Below, piece after piece: positions 1-7,075 of a DNA stretch of 18,308 bases. The translations under genes were made by a program, and so were the position numbers. The DNA comes from Candidatus Methylomirabilota bacterium. Its GTDB lineage: Bacteria; Methylomirabilota; Methylomirabilia; Methylomirabilales; 2-02-FULL-66-22. The stretch covers positions 1 through 18,308 of the forward strand of contig JACQVO010000001.1 of assembly GCA_016209725.1 (NCBI GenBank), written 5' to 3'. A model generated the notes under the pieces. It saw only the letters and a list, made by a program, of their open reading frames with translations. It was not told the origin of the DNA and searched no databases. Positions within the stretch are counted from its first letter, which is position 1; each line of letters opens with the position of its first letter.

Positions 1-1
1 C

Positions 2-607
2 GGGGGCGCCGGGCCCTGCACGCTCTCCCTCCCGGGCACCTCCGGGGGGCTCATCGCGACGTTCTCCCAGAGCGGCTGGCCGCTCGCCGTGAACGTCATC
101 GGCCCCGGCACCGTCACGAGCGCACCCGAGGGCATCAATTGCAGTAGCGGCACCTGCGTGGCCACCTTTCCCCCGGGGACGACTGTCAGTCTGTCCGCCA
201 CGCCGGGCGCTGCCGCCGTCTTCGACGGCTGGAGCGGGGCCTGCGCCGGCACCGGCGGCTGCTCGGTCACCCTCACCACAGGCCAGACCGTCTCGGCAAT
301 GTTCACCGCCCGTCCGACCGTCACCGCCTTCACTGCCAATGTGGCGTTTCCCGTCCAGGTCGGCACGCGCATCACCTGGACGACCACGGTCTCCGGCGGT
401 GTCCAGCCGGTCGAGTACGAGTTTACCCGCGAGGATGACCGCACCCCCGTCCTCGTCCAGCGCTACTCGACAACTTCCACATATGCGTGGATCCCCACAG
501 CGACTGACATCGGCAGCCACCGCCTCCAGGTGGCCGTCCGCAACGCCGGGTCCGGCAGCCCAGGGGACGACTACGCGATTACGGAGTCTTTCGAGGTGAT
601 CCCGTGA
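2..607 (+). CDS. C-terminal part of a secreted repeat protein (Ig-like/bacterial repeat), 5' end outside window
   Basis: The reading frame is open from the window edge and ends at TGA 605-607, so the N-terminus is missing. The first ~20 residues end one repeat unit (CTLSLPGTSGG, then ATFSQ). A full repeat follows, with GPGTVTSAPEGINC, a short Cys-Cys loop (CSSGTC), FPPGTTVSLSATP, FDGWSGACAGTGGCSVTL and AMFT. This is the pattern of the glycine- and tryptophan-rich bacterial repeat found in surface or secreted proteins. The last ~100 residues form an Ig-like module (VQVGTRITWTTTVSGG, then YEF, YSTTSTYAW and HRLQVAVRNAGS). Paired cysteines suggest export to an oxidising compartment. Its stop overlaps a possible GTG of the next gene by 4 nt, and codon use is strongly GC3-rich. 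The full length, anchoring and function cannot be seen. Confidence 0.8.
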   Translation, partial: GGAGPCTLSLPGTSGGLIATFSQSGWPLAVNVIGPGTVTSAPEGINCSSGTCVATFPPGTTVSLSATPGAAAVFDGWSGACAGTGGCSVTLTTGQTVSAMFTARPTVTAFTANVAFPVQVGTRITWTTTVSGGVQPVEYEFTREDDRTPVLVQRYSTTSTYAWIPTATDIGSHRLQVAVRNAGSGSPGDDYAITESFEVIP

Positions 608-654
608 GCCGTCACGCAGGTCCGCGCCCGATCGCCCATCGGAAGGAGCATCGG

Positions 655-1296
655 ATGTTCCGGTCCCTCTGCTTCCTTGTCCTTCTCGCCGACACCCTGG
701 CGGCACCGCTCGTCGCAGCAGCCGACCTCTACCTTGTCCAGCAGTTCGAGATCCGCCAGGGGGCCACGGTTGTCCTCACCCAGCAGCGCGACCTCTACGT
801 CCAGGGAACGAAGCTGGCGCTCACCAACGGCCAGAGCTGGCTCGTGGTCCGCCCGGACCTCCAGCACGCCTGGCTGCTAGATGCCGACCGCCACCTTCTG
901 TCAGAAGTATCCATGGACCAAATCCGCAGCGATACTGCCGCCGCCCTCGCCAAGGCCACCCCGAAGGGGTCCCTCCCCCCGCTTAAGCCCACCCACGAAC
1001 GCAAGACCATCGCCGGGCTCTCCTGCCGTGTCCACCGGGCCGCCATCCCCGCGCTCAGCGTGGAGGTCTGTGTCACCCGGGACCTCCCCGCGCTCGAGCA
1101 GTTCCAGGCCGTCCTGGGCACTCCTGGGGAGATTACCGGTGTGCCACTGGAATTCGAGATCCGGCTCCAGCCCCCCGGGCAGCCGCCGCACATCATTGCT
1201 CAGCGGGTGACCGAGGTCCGGCGCGCACCGTTGGATCCCCGACTCTTCTCGCCCCGGACCGGAATGCGGAGCGCGATTCCCCCTGCCCCGCGGTGA
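655..1296 (+). CDS. Exported protein of unknown function, about 213 aa
   Basis: I chose ATG 655 because GGAAGGAG at 641-648 precedes it at normal spacing and because the protein then begins with a clear signal peptide (MFRSLCFLVLLADTLAAPLVAAADLYLVQ, cleavage probably near AAA-DL). A longer GTG start at 604 overlaps the upstream stop but would bury the signal peptide. The mature part starts with beta-strand-like text (LYLVQQFEIRQGATVVLTQQRDLYVQGTKLAL). This resembles LolA- or DUF4412-like periplasmic proteins, where a strand carrying the protein's own assay-like variable is followed by a helix and a paired-cysteine region (C at about residues 126 and 140). That resemblance is only an impression. 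Spacing suggests co-transcription with the repeat protein upstream. Confidence 0.72.
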   Translation: MFRSLCFLVLLADTLAAPLVAAADLYLVQQFEIRQGATVVLTQQRDLYVQGTKLALTNGQSWLVVRPDLQHAWLLDADRHLLSEVSMDQIRSDTAAALAKATPKGSLPPLKPTHERKTIAGLSCRVHRAAIPALSVEVCVTRDLPALEQFQAVLGTPGEITGVPLEFEIRLQPPGQPPHIIAQRVTEVRRAPLDPRLFSPRTGMRSAIPPAPR

Positions 1297-1329
1297 CCGT
1301 CCGCGTGGCGGGTCGAGCGGAGAGGGACG

Positions 1330-1502
1330 GTGTCGGTGCTCCACGACGAGGCGCTCGTCGGCGAGCAGCAGGTGCGGCGACGATTCCGGCGCCGGCATGG
1401 CCGCCACACCTACGCGACCCATCCCGAGCGGGCCAGCGGCGCCGAGCTGGAAGTGGTCCGGGAGCAACTCGGCCACGCCAGCGTCAAGACCACAACGAAC
1501 CA
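1330..1502 (+). pseudogene. C-terminal remnant of a tyrosine recombinase (phage-type integrase), cut by the IS
   Basis: The frame encodes RRHGRHTYATHPERASGAEL and then EVVREQLGHASVKTTTNH. This matches the last catalytic block of tyrosine recombinases (HxLRHTFATH, then a hydrophobic helix, LGHxSxxTTxxY). The catalytic Arg of RHT and the His of LGH are present. The first His of the HxxR motif is shifted by one residue, and the position of the nucleophilic Tyr (TTxxY) is His. Only about 58 residues remain out of the ~300-400 usual for the family, and the IS1380-family element starts inside the next codon. The gene is therefore dead. It probably belonged to an integrative element whose right end may be the tRNA fragment at 14.0 kb. 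Confidence 0.6.
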
Positions 1503-3020
1503 CCCGAGTCTTCCACTAAGTCGGGGCGAGCGCAGCGATCCGGTGCCGGATTCGGACGACGAGCGCGTGCTGGAGGACGCCCGTGAGCCGTAGGAGGGTC
1601 CGCCGAGCATGCGGGACAACCTTTCCGACGGTGTTGGACAGCAGGAACCAGAGGCGCTTCGGCCGGGCGGTCCGGAGATCTCCGGGGAGGGTCAACCGCT
1701 TGAGCGCGGTGAGCAAGTTGTACGTGAGTACGTTGAGCCGGAACCACGCGGCGTTCGCCCCGAACTTCCCGCTGGTGAGGGCGGCCGCCGCCAACTCGTT
1801 CTTGAGGACGTGATGCGCGTGCTCCACGGTGCCGGCCTTCTCCCGGTGCCACTGGAGGAGGGCGAGGCCACCGCCCGCGCGGTTGGTGACCACGGCGCAG
1901 TAGTGGACCGCACTCCCCTCGGCGACCAGGGAGCCCTGGCGCTTCTGGACGCGCACCGCGAGGTAGCGCCGGAGGCACGGCCGCTGCTTCCGGTAGTGCG
2001 TGTCGTCCGGCACATAGGGGACCTCGGCCCACGCGCGGATCGCCTCGGGGTCCTCCCGTTCCCCCTGCCAGGCCGTTTCGAGGAGCCGCTGGATCTCGGC
2101 CCGCAGGTGCTCGGAGAGATCGGCGCTGATCCCGTATTCGATCTGGGGGGCCTCGCACCAGCGGAGGACGTCGTGATCGGAGAGGGCACTATCCCCCGGA
2201 GGCGGATCTGGGTGGGGCCCGGGGGCAAGGCGGCCACCGCCTGTTCGAGGACACGCACGTTCCCGCAGCCGGCGGGGACGCGGCCGTCCCGGAACGGGTC
2301 GTGGAGGATCACGTCCTGCTCGGCCCAGAGGACCACCACCGGCTGGTAGCCCCGGGTCCCGTCGTAGGCCCCCGGGGCGGCCTGCTGGTGGCTCGCGAGG
2401 AGGGTCGCATCCACGTCGAGGGTGGCCGTCGCCTCGGGCGCCCCGCTGCAACGCGGTGACGAGCGTGCGGTTGGCCTGCCCAAGCCCGGCGAGCGGGGCC
2501 GATTCCTCACGGATCGCCGCCTGGGGCCCCGCCGGCCAGAGCGGGGGGTCGTCCACGTGGAAGGCCTCCAGGAAGTCGCGCACCCTGGTCGCCGCGGGGA
2601 GCGCGTAGCCGAGCAGGCTGGCGAGCGCCTGGTCCTCGCGCAGCGTCGTGAGGTGCTGGCAGCGGTCGCCGCCCGCGACCCACAGGGCGATCAGGCTCGC
2701 CCCCAGCTGCGACGGCCGCAGTCCCCGCTGGCGTTGCTTGATCTGCCCCTCGGCGTCGATCGTCGCCGCGACCCCGAGGTGCCGGAACAGCTCGATCCGG
2801 AGCGGCACCCCCGCGCGCCCCGTGACCAGCGTGGGGTCAATGGCGTCATCGATCTCGAAGGGCAACCGCCTGGCATCCTTGGGCATCGCGTTCCTCCTCT
2901 CGGTGTGTGCACCCAGTGGGTGAACAGAGGCAAACACGATGCCCTCGTGGGGCGCCACTTCCCATGCGGGGTGGAGCGGGATTTGCTCAGCCGGTTCACA
3001 ATCTTATCCGGAGACTAGGG
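1503..3020 (-). mobile_element. IS1380-family insertion sequence, about 1.5 kb
   Basis: An IS1380-type transposase frame on the minus strand is bounded by imperfect terminal inverted repeats. The left end begins CCCGAGTCTTCC (1503 onward). The right end, read on the minus strand from 3020, begins CCCTAGTCTCCG. Over 18 nt the two share CCC-AGTCT-C---TAAG. IS1380 elements make 4-bp duplications. The 4 nt outside the ends are ACCA (1499-1502) and CCCA (3021-3024), a 3 of 4 match, so the duplication may have mutated or the end may be off by a base. The element interrupts the integrase remnant on its left. Confidence 0.7.
1516..2886 (-). pseudogene. IS1380-family DDE transposase with two compensating frameshifts
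   Basis: ATG 2886 follows a good ribosome site (GAGGAGG) and starts MPKDARRLPFEIDD. The frame opens as an IS1380 N-terminus (RIELFRHLGVAATIDAEGQI). It then loses sense after TALQRG, while the neighbouring frame carries TATLDVDATLLASHQQAAP, the block with the first catalytic Asp. Sense returns to the original frame at LRGDSALSDHDVLRW (second Asp) and runs to the end, through GTVEHAHHVLKNEL (likely catalytic Glu), WFRLNVLTYNLLTALKRL and VVPHARRTLLRL. An extra base in the C4 run at 2441-2444 and a missing base in the C5 run at 2193-2197 would repair both shifts and give about 456 aa. Either the gene is inactive or both sites are homopolymer errors. Confidence 0.78.
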
Positions 3021-3034
3021 CCCAAAGATACTTC

Positions 3035-3064
3035 TTGACAAATGGGCTGTCGGTGATGTATCTC
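3035..3064 (+). promoter_or_regulatory. Candidate sigma-70 promoter for the IclR gene
   Basis: A perfect -35 hexamer TTGACA lies at 3035-3040. The best -10 candidate is TATCTC at 3059-3064 with an 18-bp spacer, which is weak. A further AT-rich TATAGG at 3068-3073 is too far for the same -35. The segment lies in AT-rich intergenic DNA just outside the IS end and upstream of the inverted repeat at 3080-3096, as expected for a regulated promoter. Confidence 0.35.
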
Positions 3065-3079
3065 AACTATAGGAATATT

Positions 3080-3096
3080 GTTCCGCATATCGGAAC
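3080..3096. promoter_or_regulatory. Perfect 6-bp inverted repeat, candidate IclR-family operator
   Basis: The sequence is GTTCCG-CATAT-CGGAAC: two perfect 6-nt arms around a 5-nt AT-rich spacer. IclR-family regulators typically bind short palindromes of this shape (TTCC, about 5 nt, GGAA) next to their own gene. The site lies downstream of the TTGACA box and about 130 nt before the chosen start of the IclR gene, so autoregulation by roadblock or promoter overlap is the natural reading. Binding itself is inferred. Confidence 0.5.
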
Positions 3097-3228
3097 TCAT
3101 AATGTCGATGTGTGGGTTACTCTTATCGCCACGAGGTTGCATCCTTGACACTCCGAGAGGCGCCGTACGTTGAGTCCACACGCCTTCCGGGGCCATTGCG
3201 GGGCACCGCGAGGAGACGGACATCGGAC

Positions 3229-4113
3229 GTGACATCCCAAGATAAGAAGATGGTTGCAGGGGACCGCAAAGCTGACCGAGCGCGTCGGCGAGACCGAGCT
3301 GGGGGGCTCAAGACGTTGCGTAAGGCCATAAGGGTCCTGAAGTGCTTCTCGCTTCAGGAGCCGCATCTCTCGCTTTCCGAGATCGCCGATCGCGTGGGAT
3401 TGGCGCGGAGTACAACCCACCGAATATTGGCGACGCTTCGCGACGAGGGCATGCTGGAGCAAGACGGGAGGCGGGAGCTGTACAGGCTGGGGCTGGAAGT
3501 GTTTGAGATGGGGAGTGTGGTTCTGGCGAATATGGAACTTCACCGCGAGGCCTTGCCCTTCATCGAGGAGTTGGCGCGTGAGACCGGGGAAACCATCCAC
3601 CTGGGAGTATTCGACGGCACCCAGGTGGTCTCGATTGAGAAAATGGACTCCCCGCGCGGATTGACCACCGTCGTTACTATCGGGAAAGGAGCACCCGCGT
3701 ATTGCACTGGGGTTGGGAAAGCCCTCCTATCCTTCCAGCCGGAAGCCGTTGTGGACCGTATCTGCAAGATGGGGCTCACGCACCACACGCCCCAAACGAT
3801 CACAGACCCCGCAAGCCTCCGCCAGGAGTTGGCTAAGATCCGTGTCTTGGGGTACGCCGTTGATGACAGGGAACTGCACCCGGATGTGCGCTGTGTTGCC
3901 GCCCCCATCAGGGACCACACAGGGAATGTGGTCGCGTCGATCAGCATCTCCGGGCCGGCCACGCGGATTCAAAAGAGTGCGATCCCATCCCTGGCGAAGA
4001 TGATCCGGGCGGTAGCCGCTAAGCTGTCCGCCCGGCTGGGACACACGGTACTTGAGAGTACACGGCGAACAGGCTCATCTCGGGCCACGGCTCGATCGTC
4101 AGCTGCTCGGTGA
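3229..4113 (+). CDS. IclR-family transcriptional regulator
   Basis: IclR proteins have an N-terminal winged helix-turn-helix and a C-terminal effector domain, and usually control a nearby catabolic operon. Here the HTH spans about residues 30-85 (LKTLRKAIRVLKCFSLQ, LSLSEIADRVGLARSTTHRI, with recognition helix ARSTTHRILATL). The effector domain runs from about residue 100 to 270, with HLGVFDGTQVVSIEKMDSP, GKGAPAYCTGVGKALLSF, GYAVDDRELHPDVRCVAAPI and VVASISISGPATRI, all typical of the family. GTG 3229 follows AGGAGA (3211-3216) at rather wide spacing. ATG 3250 and a long GTG 3112 are alternatives. The 294-aa length exceeds the usual 250-270 because of a basic N-terminal lead and a ~25-residue Ser/Arg/Ala tail. 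The next gene begins 71 nt downstream, so both are probably one operon. Confidence 0.92.
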   Translation: MTSQDKKMVAGDRKADRARRRDRAGGLKTLRKAIRVLKCFSLQEPHLSLSEIADRVGLARSTTHRILATLRDEGMLEQDGRRELYRLGLEVFEMGSVVLANMELHREALPFIEELARETGETIHLGVFDGTQVVSIEKMDSPRGLTTVVTIGKGAPAYCTGVGKALLSFQPEAVVDRICKMGLTHHTPQTITDPASLRQELAKIRVLGYAVDDRELHPDVRCVAAPIRDHTGNVVASISISGPATRIQKSAIPSLAKMIRAVAAKLSARLGHTVLESTRRTGSSRATARSSAAR

Positions 4114-4184
4114 CTGAACCGGCGTTCTCCGTTACCCACCTCGGCGCCCCCAGCGACTCGGGGCAGAACGTAGGAGGTTATGTA

Positions 4185-5084
4185 ATGGGTATTAAGGGCG
4201 TCATTCCGGCCATGATCACGGTGTTCGATGAGAATGAAGACATTGATGAGAAGGGGCTTCGGAGTCATGTACACTTCCTCATCGAAAACGGCGTGCATGG
4301 AATCGCCCCAGATGGTAGCACGGGCGAGTTCATCGCCATGACATTGGAAGAGCGGAAGCGGGTCATCGAGATTGTCCTGGACGAGACCAAGGGACGAGTG
4401 CCGATCTACCCCGGCACTGGCTATTACACCACGAAAGCTACGATCGCTCTCAGCCAACACGCGGAGAAGGTGGGGGCGGCCGGAGTCATGGTGATCCTCC
4501 CCTATTACATGCAGCCGACAAAGGCTCAGGCAATGGACCACTTCCGGACACTGGCGCGGAACCTCAGCCTCCCCATTATCCTGTACAATAACCCCTGGTT
4601 TGCCGGCTACGAGCTGAGCGCGTGGGACATAGCCAAGTTAGTGGACGAGGGGGCCATCGCAGCCGTGAAGGCCGCCCATGGCGACGCAGATCGCGTCCAT
4701 GACCTCAAGTTCTTGTGCGGAGATAGGCTCTCCGTCCTTTATGGCCATGACTATTGTGCCATGGAGGCCTTTCTCGCCGGGGCTGATGGCTGGCTCTCAG
4801 GTGCGCCCAATGTATACCCTCGCCTCTGCCGGGATCTGTACCAAGCGGCTGTAGTGGAGAAGAATGTCGAAAGGGCCTGGGCGATCACCCAGAGTACATT
4901 ACCCTTCATTCATTTTCTCCTCTATAACAAAGAGGATCGGCATCCCCACTGGTTGTCTGTCATTAAGGGTGCCCTAAACCTCATGGGACGACGGGCCGGT
5001 ATTCCGCGGAAACCTATCATGCCGCTGAGCGGACGCGATGAGCACAAGCTCAAAGGCATCCTGCACAGTATGGGGCTCCTATAG
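4185..5084 (+). CDS. DHDPS/N-acetylneuraminate lyase superfamily aldolase or dehydratase, substrate unknown
   Basis: ATG 4185 follows AGGAGG (4173-4178), which rules against the upstream GTG 4110 that overlaps the IclR stop. The 299-aa protein is a (beta/alpha)8 class I lyase that forms a Schiff base with a 2-keto acid. The carboxylate-binding loop GSTGE is at 44-48, the proton-relay Tyr in YNNP is Tyr134, and the Schiff-base Lys in AVKAAHGD is Lys162. These positions are almost identical to the Tyr133/Lys161 of E. coli DapA. The DapA residue Arg138, which holds the second carboxylate of its substrate, is replaced here (YNNPWFAGYEL, Phe139). True dihydrodipicolinate synthase activity is therefore unlikely. 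The context favours a catabolic lyase or dehydratase acting on a keto-acid, for example of the keto-deoxy-sugar-acid type. Confidence 0.9.
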   Translation: MGIKGVIPAMITVFDENEDIDEKGLRSHVHFLIENGVHGIAPDGSTGEFIAMTLEERKRVIEIVLDETKGRVPIYPGTGYYTTKATIALSQHAEKVGAAGVMVILPYYMQPTKAQAMDHFRTLARNLSLPIILYNNPWFAGYELSAWDIAKLVDEGAIAAVKAAHGDADRVHDLKFLCGDRLSVLYGHDYCAMEAFLAGADGWLSGAPNVYPRLCRDLYQAAVVEKNVERAWAITQSTLPFIHFLLYNKEDRHPHWLSVIKGALNLMGRRAGIPRKPIMPLSGRDEHKLKGILHSMGLL

Positions 5085-5169
5085 CCTAGGATCCTTCGGC
5101 AGACACTGGGGCGGACAATTTCGAGATTGGGATGATACCATCTAGAATGCGTGTGTTTTGTCCAGAGAT

Positions 5170-5969
5170 TAACTGGTAGGAGGAGGCTCCGAACGCAGAG
5201 CCTCCGTCCCCCGAAGGAACGTAGCGTGCGGATTTCCCGCACTACGCCCTACAGAGGGGTTACCGACCATGTTGGGCCGTGAAGCGACGAGGAGCTCAAG
5301 GGCGCTGAAGGCGGCTGCTCTTCAGGCCGGCAATCCGGCGTCATTCCCACAGGAATTACCTCGCTCCCTCGGCCTTACTCAACTTTATCCACACCCCGCC
5401 GCTCCCTCCTTGTGGCCCTCCTTCGCATCCGAGTTGGAGCCTTTCGGCCCTCGCGCGGCCCCACGCACCTGGGCGTGGGTCCCGCGGCTCTCACCGCGGT
5501 TCTACATTACTATGGAGGCCCTGACTTCTCGCGACGCATCGGCCCAACGTTTCGAGCTCTGCCTTATCGCCGCGCCCATCCCGGCGGCTCTTCGGCCCTG
5601 GGCTAGCGGTATGAAAACCCTCACCGGGAACGCAACGAGACCTCCCCAGGTCAGACGGTCCTCTGTCCCTTCGTGCTGTCCGCCCACGCCGTGTCTCAAA
5701 GTGCGCCCCGCAGGTATTTCCCTCGCCCGAAGGCTGCGGGCTCGGATGAATGCGCTCATGGCCGACCGGTTCGCCCTGGCTCTCGCCTCGGCCACGGCTC
5801 GGAGGTTTAGCGAAGGCCCTTCGGATTTCACCTCGCGGTGGACACCCTGCCCTCCCCGTGTCCTCCGACACGAGGCCGCCGGGTCCTCGCAGGCCTCTTG
5901 TCTACGCGACCCCCGTGCGACGGTGCGGCGGGAGTTTCACCCGCGAGAGAAACTCCCTGCTGGGCGCAC
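5170..5969 (-). ncRNA. ORF-less group II intron, about 800 nt
   Basis: Read on the minus strand, the RNA starts GTGCGCCCAGCA at 5969, the usual GUGYG 5' end of bacterial group II introns. The end of domain I-III carries the hallmark GAAGTCAG (complement of 5521-5528), followed by CATAGTA (5508-5514). A 34-nt domain V-like hairpin with a GAAA-type loop and a 2-nt bulge lies at 5216-5249. A domain VI stem of 8 perfect pairs is at 5182-5189/5198-5205, with a candidate bulged A at 5177. IBS1 (5970-5975) pairs with EBS1 (5766-5771), and the adjacent IBS2 (5976-5981) pairs with EBS2 (5795-5800), each with one G-U. Where a reverse transcriptase of ~1.3 kb would normally sit (domain IV) there are only about 250 nt. 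The 3' end could lie anywhere from about 5168 to 5177. Confidence 0.75.
5216..5249 (-). ncRNA. Group II intron domain V-like hairpin
   Basis: The 34 nt on the minus strand fold as CGTAG and TGCGG pairing with CCGCA and CTACG. The loop is GAAAT, and a 2-nt CG bulge lies on the 3' side, which is the geometry of the catalytic domain V. The basal part has GG-C instead of the usual AGC triad and two G-U pairs, and the loop is one nt longer than a GNRA tetraloop. The ribozyme core may therefore be weakened. Confidence 0.6.
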
Positions 5970-7075
5970 AACCAGAAGCCGGCGTGACAACAGTAGCAGT
6001 GAGAAGGCAACTGGTCTTCTCCCCTTACCAAATGCGACGATGAACGGCATGAACCGCTGCACCATCCCTCTCCGTTTAGCCTCATTGGAAATGAGGTTTC
6101 CCGGAAGTGTTCCTGAGGGTCGTGGGAACTCTGGGGGCGTCTTTACAGCCACCCAACTGAAGCGGATCAAGACATTTCAGTCTCCGTGGAACGAGTCCTC
6201 GTTTTCACACCAGATTCGGTTTAAGCCTCTTTCTGGTTGTGGGCGTACGTCACCATAGCCGGAGGGGACTTGCCCAACGCCGCCAATTTTTGTATCGAGT
6301 GCAGGCATAGCGCATGATGAGTCTGAACAGTCGACAGGGTGGCTCGCCGCTCATCTGGTATAGTCAGTCCACGCAAACGCAGCCTTCAGGTGCTGCAGGC
6401 AATCGACATCGCGCTCCTCGGCCTCGGCCGCCATTACCGGACACTTGCGGTGCCACGGGAATTCGCTCCGTTACCAAGCCCATAGAAGATCTCCGACCTC
6501 CTTCCCTGCTCGGACAATTCGGCGCGGGCCTCAGCTTGGAGACGGGACGCTCGGGGGCTTATGCGACGTGGGATGGGAGCCTCACCGGCGAGATCCATGG
6601 CGGAGAGGCCTTCGGGCCATCACGCGCCTCCGGGCGGACGGCCCACTGCAGCTTCACGGAATCAACCTGCCCACCGGGTCACCGAGCGAGAGCCGGCGCA
6701 GCCGCAGGGGCTCCGATGGCGTCCGCCTGCTTCGAAACAATCGCCATCTGCGAGGCAGACGCGATGATCCGGGAAGCTCGTTCGCCCCTGCCCGAGGACA
6801 AGCCAGCCCTCGGGAGATTCTCCCTCGGGCGCCGGCCAGTGCCAGTAGAGCAGATAGCCGATGCGGGGACCGCCCTCCTCCCAGCGGCGGATCCCGCCCT
6901 CTGGGGGCAATGCCCCCGCCCGCAATCAAGGTGATCAGTCGGAGATCACATTGAGAATCTGGCTCGTGATAGACGGGAGGAACTCAGGACCTTTCTGAGG
7001 ACAGTCGGTTTACCTTGAGAAAGGGTTAGCCAGACGTGCAGTCCGCAGTAAATAGAACTGGAAGAGGAGACAGAG
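5970..7075. other. About 1.1 kb without a recognisable gene
   Basis: This stretch separates the intron's 5' exon from the MmgE/PrpD gene. Open frames exist (for example 6314-6934 plus and 5937-6170 minus). They have no ribosome site, no coherent domain and low-complexity Arg/Pro/Ser content, so I do not call them genes. The visible structures are a 7-bp hairpin CCTCATT-GGA-AATGAGG (6080-6096), a very stable GGGGGC-AAT-GCCCCC hairpin (6903-6917) and an inverted repeat GTGATC/GATCAC (6931-6949). The last two lie upstream of the MmgE/PrpD gene. No exon gene for the intron could be identified. Confidence 0.5.

Noticed and set aside
1503..1593. Continuation of the integrase frame beyond the IS border
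   Set aside because: The bases belong to the IS end and the antisense of the transposase C-terminus. The residues after NH do not resemble a recombinase.
1609..2349. 246-codon plus-strand frame inside the IS
   Set aside because: It is antisense to the transposase, which carries family motifs on the minus strand.
4110..4184. Upstream GTG start of the lyase overlapping the IclR stop
   Set aside because: ATG 4185 has a near-perfect AGGAGG, and the family's N-terminus (GVIPAMITVF) begins right after it.
5269..6258. 329-codon plus-strand frame, the longest one in the gap after the lyase
   Set aside because: It is antisense to the group II intron and its 5' exon, has no ribosome site or domain, and its composition follows the RNA structure.
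6314..6934. 206-codon plus-strand frame
   Set aside because: No ribosome site and no coherent motifs. The overlapping frames on both strands are of equal quality, so there is no reason to prefer one.
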